From positions 5,192,304 to 5,256,303 of the forward strand of contig JAVHJL010000001.1 of the NCBI GenBank assembly GCA_036971715.1: DNA of 64,000 nucleotides, in the 5' to 3' direction. Origin of the DNA: Arthrobotrys musiformis. Lineage: Eukaryota; Ascomycota; Orbiliomycetes; Orbiliales; Orbiliaceae. Positions 49,501 through 61,559 of this stretch are shown here, one piece after another. Position 1 is the stretch's first letter. Each line of letters opens with the position of its first letter. The notes below the pieces were generated by a model. That model was given only the letters and a program-made list of their open reading frames with translations. It searched no databases and was not told where the DNA came from. Both the position numbers and the translations under genes were made by a program.

Positions 49501-52500
49501 AGCTAGATTCCGGACAACGAATCCCTTGCTAGAAGTTTCCTTGTTTCCTTTTTGAAGGAAGTCTACTAACGAAGTCGAGAGTTCAAAAAAGAGTACCCTC
49601 TCCGCACACTGTGAGCCGTGAGTTGTTAGAAATTCCGAGTCTTGGCTCGCAGCTGGTGGAATTTTATCTAAAATACTTTTAACCTCTTTCCATTTACCCT
49701 CGAAAAAGTTGAGCTGGATTGCATCCGCAAGACGACCTTGTGATACTAGCAATTGGCTCAACTCATCCAGAAATTTAAACTGTCTGTATAGCTGCTCCTG
49801 CTCCTGCTCGCTTAAAAGCCCAATTGCAGGTTTCTTCAGATCATCACCGGCGTTTTTGGATGAAAATATTGATAGAGCAATGATTCGAGAGGTTCGATTG
49901 AAAAGCTTGGAGTCGATATTTTTCTTATACCTAAAAAGGATAAAGGGGGGAGATTAGAGTGTGCCACAAACATGGATGAAAATCACAGCATTCTCCTTAC
50001 TTGATCAAATAGTGTATCAAGTCTTTGCGGTTGTCAAGTTTTCGATATCCGTCTATGACGCGGTCGTGTAAACCAAGTTTTTTAAAAAGCTCAATAGCTT
50101 TCAGGACTGCACCAGCTGACATAAAGTAGTTGGCTGCGCGGAGCGTGTAATTGTCTTTTTCCTTTGCAGGGATTTTAGAAAGCTCCTCGCATAGATCTGC
50201 CGGGGGTTAGCTTCAGACTTAGGATAAGTACTGAGAAAATGCGATGCTACTAACCACCAGCCATTTGGTACTCTTGGATGCTTTCATAACAGTTGAGCGC
50301 CTTGTCTTCTTTTTGACAGCCGCGAAATAGACGAGCCGCCTCTAAATAGTACTTCTTAGCAGCTACCCAACAATTAGGGTCGGAGATAATGTCCCGGCCA
50401 TTTCGTTCTTCGATTGAGGCTTTGCAGAGATCAGCGAGGATAGTATTTCCCGCTCTTTTGTAGCAGTAAGTCGCCTAGTTTACACCATCCGAAGGTTATT
50501 TTCAGGGAATCTTTAGCGCTTAGAAGGAACTTCAGGACCTACCTGCTCGTACATTCGCTGGTTGAAAAACTCATCTCCCTTTTCTTTCCATTCATGTGGC
50601 TGGGACTGTCCTTGCTTGATCTCGTCCAAACGAGTTTGCAGCTTATAGGGCATAAGTTAGCATTAAACCCCAGCTTGGATCTACTCAGACTCAGTCAACA
50701 TTAGACTTACAGTGGGATCATCCGGTGTAACGATGTCAACTATCGGGTCCCCGGAGCCCAGTCCCCACATTGTTTCCAATGGATGAACTGCGATAACCTC
50801 GCTTTCGATCACGTAAAGCATCTCCCGAGATCGCGTAACCGCCACATACAAGTTCTGGACGGTATAAGAATATTACTCTAATAGTGGAAGTGGGAAGGGT
50901 TGGAATCCCACCTTAAGTTCAATGCAGAGTTCGGGATACTTGGTTTCATCAAGGCGCTCGTTGGTTTTGTATGAGTTCGCGAGAGCTCTAAATGCAGTCA
51001 GACAAGACGAGCCGCTGAAGAAATCGAACAAGAAAACATCTTGAAATTCCATCCCTTTGGATTCTAGTATTGTCAGAATCAAAACGGTATCGCCCATCCT
51101 CTCCAATAGAACGTCCTTCGCTGCCTCGTCTCGAACTATAAGTACTTGCTCAGCACCAAATTCCGATATTGTCGCCGTGTTCCCTCCCTGTCGGGGAATG
51201 AAAATATCTGAGGTGAATCCGCTAAAAACAATGGGTGCCGGTCCATCAAACTCCCCGAGTTCTGGAGAAAACTTATCGATGGCGTATGGAAAGGCGGTGG
51301 AAAGGGCATCGACTATTTTGGCGGCTAATTTGAGAACTTTGTAAAGGTTAGCCTCAGTTTCTTTTCGGGGTCAGCCGGTTAATCCGGTATGTGAGTTCGA
51401 ATTTCAGTCGACATTAACAGCGTCTGATCTTGTCCAGAATTTCCGGGGTAGACGATTTTTGAGGAACCACTTACTCCCATTGTGAGTACGGTAGTTTTTG
51501 CTTAGAGTGAACCGACTTAACTTAGCCAGGTCCTTTTCATTTGCTAGTGTACCAATTCGTTCATATTTTCGGTAAAAGGCGCTTTGTAAATCCTGGAACC
51601 GGAAACACGAATCTCTTGATATGCATTGGGCGGTATCGCCAGCTAGTTCGCGTTATAGCTTAGTCTTTTATATAAATAACAACGATCGAGATATGAACGC
51701 CAAATTCTAATAAGGCGAAAGGAACGTACCAAAAGCAAAGGATCTAATATCATTCACCAAGTCGAGTAAAAGCTCTATTTCCGCGAGTCTCTGGTCCTGT
51801 ATCTCGTCTACGAAGACTTCTGTAATCCTTGACCGGAGCAGCGACGATAGCCTCTTATCTTTGGCTAGTAGTTTTCGTAACTTAGATGTTCGATCGAGGT
51901 CGTCCCACTCACCAAAGGAGGCTTTTCTTTTTTCATATATTTTATAGAGCGCATAGACAGCCTCCCGTTCTGGACCCTGACGAAAGCTAGGCGCAACTCT
52001 ATGTGAAAGGCTTTGATACTCGGCCTCTGACAAGTGACGATATTCGGATGCCGATGAGTTGGCTTTGATGATCCCAATTATTTCTGAGAATACTCCATCC
52101 GCTGAAAGATTTTTCTTTGCTGCCGTAGGAAAAGCCGGCCAGTAGGATCTCTTGAATTTGCCGAAGTCTACTCGCCGGTTGTCAATCTGAAGTCGCGAAG
52201 CCTCGAGATCTGTGTCAGCCGAAAATACGTTGCGTTGGGCGAATCTAGTTTCATTAACACGGGGCACTCTAAAGCTCATAAAAAAAGGCGCAGGGCGCCA
52301 TGCTATGACAACGAACTTACCGCAAGCTCCGTTCCAACATCGTTGCAAAGGAATCATAAGTGCAAACCAGCGGCCAGTCTTTAGTCTCCAGATCAATCAA
52401 GCCAATCGTGTTTATTTCCGCTTCATCCATGATTCTGCTAAAGTCGCTATCTTCTGTAACATCTTCTTGTGGAACGAAGTTCATACAATGACTGTCAATT

Positions 52501-54541
52501 AAGCGACTTACGTACTGGCGAATCTTTCCTGCGAGAACTGGAGACCGTGTTAGAAAGATTTGCCGGACTTGTTTATTGTCGTTTATTAATCGATCTTTGA
52601 TATAAGTTGCTAGCAATCTGAAGACAAGACACGTAGTTTTCCCCTAGATATGCAAATATCATAGGTCGTTAGTAACCGGGGCTAGGGGGTAGCTACAATG
52701 AGTATATACCGTTCCGCTTCGCCCAAGTATGCAAACTGACGAATCGAAGTAGTTTATTATGGACTGTTCTTCAGGCGAAACTACAAAAGGGACCTCTACT
52801 TGGTGGCCCCCTTGAAGTATCATCTCAGCCACTCTTTTGGTCAAGGAATACTGCTTTCCTAGAATCACATCAAACTTTAGCACCTGGTGAGCCGCTCCAT
52901 CGGGGTTATGGCCTAAACCTAAGATTACCCGTGCAAAATATTTTATGAAGAATCAACGCATCACCGGGAGCTAGCTCTTTTGATTGAGGTGATCCCAATA
53001 CAACAACGTTATCATCTCCAAGCCCGACCGTATCTTTTCCGATAAACCTTTTTGGTACCAAGGCGCCTGAACCTTTTGAGTCCCTAACAGTGATCGTGGC
53101 GGCCCCTTTGTACTCTTTTGAATACTTTCGCTGGGCTTTTCGAGCATCAGATATTATTTTCTTCATTTCTGCTCGTGGGCCGACACGAATGATCTTGATG
53201 ATCTGTATCCAGTCTTCAGAGTTTTCCTCGGCCCTCCCGACCCCCCTCTCCCACAGTACATAGCCATCATCACACCACCGCGCAGCGTGGAGCACAAGCC
53301 CGGATTTTGCCTGCGTTTTAATAGTTGACACCGACAGCTCACGATCCAACTCCCACATTCCATCCGCCAGTTTTTGCAAAGTCACCAAGATCATCGACAG
53401 ATTCCCGTCCATGCGTGAACTTTTGAGATCTCGCATAGCAGCGTCTGAGAGATAGAGTGGGAACACGCCTAGTGGTGCGTTTATATCTGTGAGCTCCCGC
53501 TGCGATTCCAGACTCTGGATATCATCATCGGATTTCTTGATCATCCCGACGAGCTGTGCTTTGCATGTCGCACAGGGAAAACTCTTAAGCATCAAGTTTA
53601 TCTTGTTTTTGTGCCGTCGCTGTAAGGATTCAATCGCGTGTCTCGCCGTAGTAACATTATATGGAATTGCAATGTTATCAAAGTGGAGGAGCTCTTGCTC
53701 GTTTTGGTCAAGAGTTATTGCCGCTGTCCCTATCGGGGTCAAGGTTCTGCGCGCTTCGGATTCTAGGCTCACTATTTGCCCTTCAAGATTCCGGTGAAGA
53801 GCCTCCATTTTATCCCAGATTAACGCTATATCATCGGTATCCGAGCCATGTGAAGTAATACAGCGAGAGATCAATTTCGCCAATCGGTCTCCGAATAGGC
53901 GTAAGCCAGAAGCTTTGAAGGTTTGTGCAATAAGAGAGTCCTTTGCAAACAAGTCGGTGAGAAGTGCGGCACCCGTTCTCTCCGAAACGATCTTCTCGAT
54001 GACACGCACCTTGTAGGGCATATCTAAAACCCTGGATATGAGCTCGCGTAAGGTAACGAGGGATACGGTGGCGATTCCCGCAAGAGCGATATAAAGGTCG
54101 AGGACGTGGAGGATGAGGGTCTGATATCCTGCAGACCCGACATCGAACTTTTCTGGGGGTTCATTGGCCAGCGGTAGTATGAGGTGCTGTGTAAATGCAG
54201 CTGGGATCTTGATGACTTCGTTTGCAGCAACAGGCCCTGTAGAACCCCCCCCCCGAGTGTCCGAGTCGTGTATTCTGGGGGAGGCTCTTCCGAATACATT
54301 CCAGAAAGTACGACAGCCTTGGTAGCATATAATCGGGACTCTCGACGAGGACCGACCGGCAATGGTTGTTTTGAGGTGATATCTCGAGAAGAGCTACAAT
54401 CGGCTCTTCATCATTGATGAGAATCTGGTAAATTCTCTCGTATTCGCTGGGCTCAGGCTCATGCCCTGCAAAGATCATATCTCGCAGTACCCACTTCCTT
54501 GGAGTGGGCTCCCTCCAATCCATTCCATAATGGAAGTCCAT
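46511..54541 (-). pseudogene. UvrD-like SF1 helicase, TRANK1-like (TPR/IQ), with several frame breaks
   Basis: Family members are giant fungal proteins with an UvrD/Rep-type helicase core and a TPR-like helical tail. From ATG 54541: MDFHYGMDW..., a long regulatory region, Walker A GRSGTGKTT (split by an intron at 52709-52645), helicase motif II VFVDEIQDQ (about 51800), GDTAQCISRD, NYRTHN, VAVTRSREMLYVIE, a helical TPR-like region (50.6-49.3 kb) and an IQ motif (IIQRNWR, about 47 kb) before the stop at 46511. Many introns (for example 52709-52645, 52320-52269, 51729-51643) have GT..AG ends and keep frame. At least five places do not: about 54,315, 54,160, 52,930, 48,720 and 47,765, where conserved blocks continue in another frame with no splice solution found. 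The first also lacks roughly a dozen residues. The N-terminus looks shorter than in the family. I call it a recently inactivated gene; assembly indels are the alternative. Confidence 0.7.
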
Positions 54542-55712
54542 GATCGCCGTTGGTTCCAAATGGTTCTCAGTGATTCCAGAGTTTTGAACGTGGGCACACC
54601 GGTGCTCTTAACACTGTAGAGTTTTCTTGGGTGGAAAGATGGTGGGTGAACGATATGAATACGATGGAGACGAGAAAGTCGGTGCTAATATAAGTAAGCC
54701 TCGTAGGGCCCAGTCGGTCGATCTGATTCGAGATTTTCTTCAATTAATTTTAAGTGCGGCTTTTAAGTGGGACGTCAAAGACAAGCTGTTGCTGTGGCAG
54801 GAAGAAATGTAGCTGGATATTGGATGTGAAAGTAGTGACCAGAATAGCTAACATCAACCACGCTGGCTTCGAATTTCCCCGCTATCGAGATCTCGAGATA
54901 TCTACTGCCAGCTGCCAGTGGCAACTCGAACCACGAAGCCAGCCGCACAACTGTGCAGCTGTGCCACCTTGGATTCGCAAATTTTCAGGCATCATATGTC
55001 AGGTGATGAAGCTCCTCGCTGCAGCAAACAGATGCAGCCAACCACGACGGGTGAAAGGCTTCAGACAAGGCTACAAGATTCGAACAGGAGACTTCATGGA
55101 AGTCAGGTAATAACACCCCAACCGGCCCTAAGCCGTAGCACCAACCGATCATGTGTTGTGTTGCCCCGCCGCGACTGAACCTTTGTTATTCTGGGAGACG
55201 CTCACCTATGCCTTGTCGTGTAACCGCCAGCCGTAAAGGGCAAAGTTTGTCCTTGGCACACGTTCAGCCTGACTCGGAAGGTTTGTCCAGACATTCCTTT
55301 GTGATGTCTGGGAACGAGACCGTTCCTCCTGAACAACAATAAGCTACACCTTCACAACGTTGGAAATCTTGGCTTGACAGCTGCACGCTCATAGTTCTTT
55401 GGATGTCCCAACCTCAACAGGTCATAGAAATGGCATGTCATCCTTTGATTACTAGTTTTTTATTCATGTATTATTTTCCTTGGGCGGGACTCCAAGTAAC
55501 TAACCCATGCGAATAGCTCAGCGAATAAATCAGAAAGTCATGCATTTGCGATGATCAGTATAAAACGATACAGGCAGAAAGAGTTGCAGCCAATAACTAA
55601 GCAATAGAAGGGCAAATTCAAATTCACAACATTAGACTACCATAAATATACGAGTCCTCGAACGATCCCCGAGGAACAACCAACATTGACTCGGGGTTCG
55701 GCAAAAACCTCA
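54542..55712. other. Intergenic, no supported gene
   Basis: No recognisable coding; upstream DNA of the helicase-like gene and 3' flank of the PAP2 gene. Contains one TGGGAACGAGACC motif at about 55309-55322. Confidence 0.5.
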
Positions 55713-56874
55713 TCAAACTTTATGATAGTTGTACGAAAAGACTGGGAACCCGGCCCGGGTTCGATATTCGCAATGGTCGACCTCAGGACGTAGCTGGAAG
55801 CGCTGCGATGAACGCAGCCCGACGTGGTTCGTTCTCGGATCGAAAATAGATACGTAGTAGCTTCTGAAGGTGATAATGGCAATAAATATCCCTAAAATTG
55901 CGCCGCCAACAATGTCATATGGGTGATGGGACTTCCGCGCATGTTAGCTCCACTCAAAGACATATATCTCAGCTAGTCAAAGGGCCCCTCACCATATCAG
56001 CTGAGATAGCCCCGCCCATGAGAACAGCAAGGGTAAGAGGCATGAGAAATAGAACCATAATGATGGGATTGACGCGGTAGTCGGAGAATATTTTGAGTTT
56101 GGCGTTAATATACAGAGATAGGAACACTGCAGCAGCGAATGAAGTCGCAACGTGACCGCTAGGAAAGCTTTCGAGGCTATTTTTCATTCTATTAGCGCAT
56201 TCACTGGCAACAAAGCCCTCGGTGTTGAATTTATAACCCACGCCCAGTTAATTCTCTGTTGGTCCCCGGTGCAGACAGTCCATTTATACCATGTCCCGTC
56301 GAAACCAGCACCGGGCCCGTCCAGCTCAGGCTTGCAAATATCGAACCAGTTCGGCCGGTAACCTCCAACTAAAGTTTTAATGAGAATCTGGACAAAGCAG
56401 CTGCAAACCATGTCAGTTTTCTATGATCCCAAGTGGTATCGGTGGTACTCACCACATTATCACGCTGTTTATCACTCCAAGCATCCCCCTTGCGAAAACC
56501 GTAAAGCTTCGTCCGGTACAAACTTCCAGGACCGAGATACACAAGGCTGGTGTGCCAATATTGAGACCCGCGCTTGCCCAGAATGTAATAATTTGTTTCC
56601 TATACGGGTGGCCGAATGCTTCCATTTGAGGAGAGGTGCTCTCCCCGGGAAGCAAACGGAAGTATCTCGCTTTTCCACCAACATCTGGAACGAATTTATC
56701 AATCATGAGCGCAATAATGCCAATTATGAGAATAGTTGCCCAGTCCAGGCCGAATTCTTTTCCAAAATCCACGATCTTCTCACCGAATCGAGACCCCTTC
56801 CTTTTAGTCCCCACCTCGGTGCGAGAATTGGATGTTGGTAAAATCTCGCCACCGGATTCTGCTCGGTGCCTCAT
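55713..56874 (-). CDS. PAP2-family lipid phosphate phosphatase
   Basis: Integral membrane enzyme removing phosphate from phosphatidate, lysophosphatidate or diacylglycerol pyrophosphate. Exons on the minus strand: 56874-56453, 56400-56242, 56188-55993, 55931-55713; introns 52, 53 and 61 bp; product 331 residues. The three phosphatase motifs are visible: KTLVGGYRP (motif 1, about 148-156), ESFPSGHVATSF (motif 2, created beside the second splice) and SHHPYDIVGGAI (motif 3, after the third splice). Hydrophobic helices occur at ATILIIGIIALMIDKF, TFWASAGLNIG, MVLFLMPLTLAVLMGG and ILGIFIAIITF. The second intron has a GTGGGT donor; without it the frame between RINWA and MKNSLESF is lost. N-terminus is cytosolic and polar. 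Confidence 0.9.
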
Positions 56875-57905
56875 CTTGCACTCTCTATCGAAATTTGTCG
56901 TGAATTAGGTCCGACTCATGCGGATTCGGGTTGGCGGCAAGGTCGCTTAGGTTTGTCGTCCTCGATGTTCGACCGCTCCTGTGGATATTGCACGTTGTTG
57001 AAGACTTCAGTGTAAAGTTGTGGTGTGTGTTGTTGGTATTAGATCGAATTCGAATGGTAGAGCTAGACAAGATCTCAAAGATACAAACAATTATCTATCA
57101 TCTTACTCTTGAGTATTTACACAAGTTTATAAAACCATGGCAGTATTCCGCCCCTTCCCTGTTCTCAACCGATCATAATATACGGGTACATGTAGGGCTC
57201 AGGTGGATGTCCCGTGGTGTCGTCGTTTCTTGGTGGTCTTGGCTGACGTTCGCTGACGTCTATAGACGCGAACGAGCTAAAGTTGAACCCCCACCAGCAC
57301 AGGTAGGCCGGCTGTCTAGTATTCGCCACGGAAGAAGATATCCATGGGATAGACGTTTTTACCGTTGAATTGCATGGAATTGTGGCTTTGCTTCAGATCG
57401 CCCGACGAATTAAAGAGCTCCGGGCTCCAATTGGCCGTTGGTAAGGATCGCACGCTAGCGCACTGATAACTGAACGACGCCTCCGCGCCGCCCAGAAAAT
57501 ATTTACATCAACAACCCAAAAAATCTGCATCTGCTATCAGGGATGCAATATGTGTAGCTTCTTATAGCTTCTACGAGCCAGGTGTATATGAGTTTCCTTG
57601 ATATTTTGATTGAAGATGTAGGATACCACAGGCTGTTATATATATACTAGAAACTGGTTACACTCGTGTAAATATATACAACTAGCACCATAGCCAACTG
57701 CCGTATGTGCGGCTAGTTCCTTTGCAGCATTATACTAAATCCGGGAGCCAGGACGCTGTATTTCGAGCGCTGGTTGGTGAATTTGGGGTCTTAACGGATT
57801 TTTAAACGCGTAAACAAGAAGAGAGGGTACAATTTCGCGGAAATATTAACGGGTGTCTTGACGCATTGGTAAATATTATCTTCCGGGGCGCCGGGCCATG
57901 CTTAT
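56875..57905. other. Intergenic, no supported gene
   Basis: Promoter of the PAP2 gene and 3' flank of the small secreted protein. A 145-codon plus frame at 56931-57368 shows no family resemblance. Confidence 0.5.
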
Positions 57906-58765
57906 TTAGATTGCTGGAACGTTCACCCAGAACCTCGTGTCGTCCCACTTGTACTTGGAGTCGCTGTCGATTTGGGATTGGATCCACTGGATGGCGCTCT
58001 TGTAGTCTATACGTCCCTTTAATTAGCTTTGAGCTCTGTTCACATCAATCAATCACGCCGGCTATAGTACGCTAAGCCAAAGCATATGAATATAAACCTT
58101 TGACTTACTATTGATATCTTGAGTCCAAGGATTATTTAACCCGGTCGCTCCATTCCTATGACCGGCCATCCATTTATCATAACCGTAATACTCTTGGCAA
58201 TCCCAGCGGGCGGCGACATCGGCGTATATATCCCAACTAAATTTGTATCATCAGCGTTAAATCCGGAACGTTGAGATAGATTTTGGCTTACTTGAGCCTA
58301 GCACCGTTGTTCCATTGGCTTTCAGATTGGCCAATAAAGCCACCACGGCGACCGCAAACCCGAAGCATGCCCCAATTCTGTTTGAACAAGCCAAAGTTGG
58401 CTGCATCGTATGATTTGTTGTCACCATAGGCATAGTTCGTCTCCATCCTTTCACTAAATGTATATGTATGAGCCGCAAGCGAAACAAAGGCTTAGAGTTA
58501 GATCCACAGTGGATTTTTGAATACGGCGTGATGAACTGCAAGTACTGGGCTTGGATTCTACTTACGTCTCGAGCATTGCGATAGCGATATCAAGAGTATT
58601 ACCTCCAGCCCCGAGGATGGCTTGCTTGCGAGATCCCAAGCCGGAGACAGTGTAGCTCCCGCGATCTGCTCTTATCTCAAGCTTTGATCCATCTTCGATA
58701 TCGCCGACCGGAGCGGCCATGGAGACAGTGCTGGTCATCAGAAGGAAAACGATGGAGATCTTCAT
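57906..58765 (-). CDS. Small secreted fungal protein, unknown activity
   Basis: Exons on the minus strand: 58765-58566, 58453-58292, 58236-58109, 58006-57906; introns 112, 55 and 102 bp; product 196 residues. It has a signal peptide (about 17 residues) and a globular domain with AMLETTERMETNYAYGDNKS, YDAANFGLFKQNWGMLR, WDCQEYYGYDKWMAGHRNG and TRFWVNVPAI. I recall these blocks from a widespread ascomycete secreted family, often automatically annotated as hypothetical. The early Glu and the YGDNK..ANFG arrangement recall lysozyme-like folds, but this is only a resemblance. The expected Cys content is low. Expression or substrate cannot be judged. Confidence 0.85.
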
Positions 58766-60214
58766 ATTGAGAACCAGAGTATGGTAAAATGATTTATTTA
58801 AATGTTCGGGGACGAGGCACTTGCTCGATGAATAGTTCTGGAAGTAGGCACCGGTATATTGCAATACTGATAGCTGTGAATTCAATGAAGATATTTACTT
58901 TAGTTGAGTGGGTAGGTGCTCTCTATTTATGGACTTCATAGGCCTCTTCCTCGAGTGGTTGTGAGTTTCGATCTCGACGAGTCTAGAGCTAACTTCGCTT
59001 TGTTGCACTTCAACCATGAAACACTCTACCTGTGTGATCCATCGGATCGGAGGAAAAATTGGTTGAGCTTCTCCGATCATCTACCAAAAATGTCACTCCG
59101 ATATAAAAGAGCGTTTCGGGCAATAATCCGCAAATTAATGTGCTACAAGGATAATGAAGGGGGGATTTATCCCTTTGTGTAGGCATGACCTCTCGGGTAT
59201 ACAAAGGCCGATAGCTCATGCTAGTACACTTTCATCTTGTATTCATGAAATGTGCGCCATGAGCTAACGTGTAACTCGTTGTGTCGGTGTCGATACGTTA
59301 TGTATACATCGCAAGTCGTGTAAAGCTATCAATTCGAGCGATTTGGTTAAAATCTGTGTGAGGCTGGGAACGAGATCAGTTACAATGCATATTCATCCGA
59401 AGTACCCCGCGCTCTGCACATGCACTTCCCCGCATCGTCCCATAATTTATAAAACATATGGAGTGATATGTTCCGACCGATGGCAATAAGAAATAGGCGT
59501 CGGCATTTGTGCCCGTAGGCCTGAGCACTAGTAGGTTGGGTTTAAACGGCTTTATCCACTCGACGTTGTATTTTATTACAAGGATATGCATCAGGCTGGA
59601 AGACGAGTTTTAAGCTAAGCGAATTCGGACGGGGCCTCGAGTCTTGTCTTGCCAAGTTATATACGAAGCCTTCCACTAATCTACTCTCATTCTACTTCCC
59701 CAATCTAAATTTTAAAAGTGTGATCTTCGAAGCTTCGTGGACTAATCCTATGATATAAGCTAATATATTTATATGTCATTGACCCTTGGCACCATGGCAG
59801 GGGGGCCGCCGCGGATAAAATACTGTATCCCTGCCTAGTACCGGAGCGGATCACACCGACCAGACTTAATTCGCGTAAGAAATAGACGTGCGTCGGGTTA
59901 TTAACGTTAACAGGAATTTCAAGGGCAAGAGTGACAAGTACGTGTATATAATAGGGCTTATACAATACCACAGCCTCGACTTCCCACTTTACTACAAATT
60001 TACCACAAACCATTGTGGGAGCTTTGTGTTGTCCTATTTTCTAACAAGAAGCTTGGCCTTGGCGCTGCGGGGCTAGCTAGCCAAGCAAGCCAATGTGAAC
60101 GGCTGAAGGTAATATATAATGTGTGAGGCACTTCTTTTCCCTTTTTCCCACCATCATCCACTATAGTAAGGACGCTTCGTATATTACTTCAATCAGTATA
60201 ACCTGTCTACTCAG
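58766..60214. other. Intergenic between divergent genes, no supported gene
   Basis: Promoter region of the small secreted protein (minus) and the beta-propeller-like protein (plus). Contains a copy of the GGCTGGGAACGAGATCAG motif at about 59362-59380. Open frames are short and unrecognisable. Confidence 0.5.
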
Positions 60215-60296
60215 ATGTCCACGGGGTAACTCACCTATTGCTTGAGAAAGTACAGCTTTCAGGGATCAACCAGAGGCATTGCTCAGCTCTCCTAAC

Positions 60297-61559
60297 ATGG
60301 AGGAGCGAAACAGCAGGGAACTAATTGAAGGGTCCATAAACTCGTTAGCCACCCTCAGTAATACTGCTGTCGGTCAATCAACAGCGAATCTCTGGAAATC
60401 GGTTCCGAAGTACCCGAGTTTTGTTCATTTACTCCCAGACAAACCTGCTACGTTTGTTCCAAGCTCTCTTTTCCTTGCAGCTCGGGGAGGGCACTTCGCA
60501 ATTTGGGTTAGTTCGGGTGGTCAAGATTACCATGGTTTCATACTCAAGGGCGTCAATGATGAGAACTACGAGGATTTAGCTGATCGACGGTGGGTTGGTG
60601 TCCGTTGGCCCTTTGATGAAAATGAAAGCCAGAAAGGGGTGGTGGTGGGTATAGAATCCATGGTATTTAAGGATGATATGGGCCGGCTACTTGCTGTTAT
60701 CTCGCGCCACAACCGGGACTCGTCTGAATTCTGTATCGCCGCTTGGGAAGCTAAAGCAGCCGAATCTCCTTTCAAAGCGCTGTCGCCAAGACTACGATCT
60801 AACGGGGAGAGCGTAAATTCTCTATCCCCGGACGGGAATTTATTTGCTTATGGTTCTTCCGATAGTATCGATATTTTCGATATTGACCAAAACCAGAACA
60901 GACCCGGTTTTATAAAGCCCTCTCACGGACGCTCGGCAGTTAGTCTTACATGGTCACAAAGTTGTGACAAACTATTGTTTTGTTCTAAGGAGGCCGGAGA
61001 AACTCCTAACACAAATGGGTATATCGAAATTTATTCAGTTCCAGAGGGCTCTATAAATTTCAGCTCTACATTTCAAGACCTCTCGTTCCGCCAAATTAAT
61101 ACCCTTGATTCGTTCACATTTCATTTCCGGGAGGCGGATAATCCAATTGCCGTTGTTCGGTCGTGCCATTCTGGCTCTAAGTCGTCTCTCTCGCGCCTAC
61201 TGCCAGCCACGAAGAAAATAGCGAAACTCTCGACCGAACAGGCCTTCTGGGGAGCTATTGACCCCCAAAATCGAATCATGTCCCTCAAAGAGGTTGGAAA
61301 AGAAGGAGAGTGGATATTCAACTCTCCCAAGTTCTCCTCGGACGGCTCGTGCTGCTTGTGTTACGACCAGAACGACACTCGATTACAGTTGCTCAAAGAG
61401 ACTACCAGAGGTGTTAGAACCTTTAATTTCCCGAAAAATTATTACGCTCCGCGAGCCTACGCGTTTGGTCAGGATGGGCAATGGATACTGGGCTTGCGTG
61501 AGCCAAACGGCCCGGATAAGAGATTCATTGAGCTACATGTCTGGGAATCAGAACCTTGA
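60297..61559 (+). CDS. Beta-propeller-like protein of unknown function
   Basis: Intronless frame of 420 residues from ATG 60297. Repeated blocks of alternating hydrophobic strands followed by Asp/Gly turns (LAARGGHFAIWVSS, LSPDGNLFAYGSS, WSQSCDKLLFCS, SSDGSCCLCYDQ, GQDGQWILGLRE) suggest a WD40- or quinoprotein-like propeller. No signal peptide, so probably cytosolic. A possible longer start exists: ATG 60215 plus a 37-bp intron (60226-60262) would add 15 residues beginning MSTGDQPEALL, which look coding; the intron would be unusually short. I do not recognise the family and no partner is suggested by the neighbours. Confidence 0.72.
   Translation: MEERNSRELIEGSINSLATLSNTAVGQSTANLWKSVPKYPSFVHLLPDKPATFVPSSLFLAARGGHFAIWVSSGGQDYHGFILKGVNDENYEDLADRRWVGVRWPFDENESQKGVVVGIESMVFKDDMGRLLAVISRHNRDSSEFCIAAWEAKAAESPFKALSPRLRSNGESVNSLSPDGNLFAYGSSDSIDIFDIDQNQNRPGFIKPSHGRSAVSLTWSQSCDKLLFCSKEAGETPNTNGYIEIYSVPEGSINFSSTFQDLSFRQINTLDSFTFHFREADNPIAVVRSCHSGSKSSLSRLLPATKKIAKLSTEQAFWGAIDPQNRIMSLKEVGKEGEWIFNSPKFSSDGSCCLCYDQNDTRLQLLKETTRGVRTFNFPKNYYAPRAYAFGQDGQWILGLREPNGPDKRFIELHVWESEP

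Noticed and set aside
46511..54541. Telomere-linked RecQ-type helicase (TLH)
   Set aside because: The motifs (GRSGTGKTT, VFVDEIQD, VAVTRSRE) are of the UvrD/SF1A type, not RecQ; position near the telomere alone is not evidence.
55066..55096. GTTCGAATC-like box suggesting a tRNA on the minus strand
   Set aside because: Flanking bases cannot form a T-arm stem and no matching A box or acceptor stem was found.
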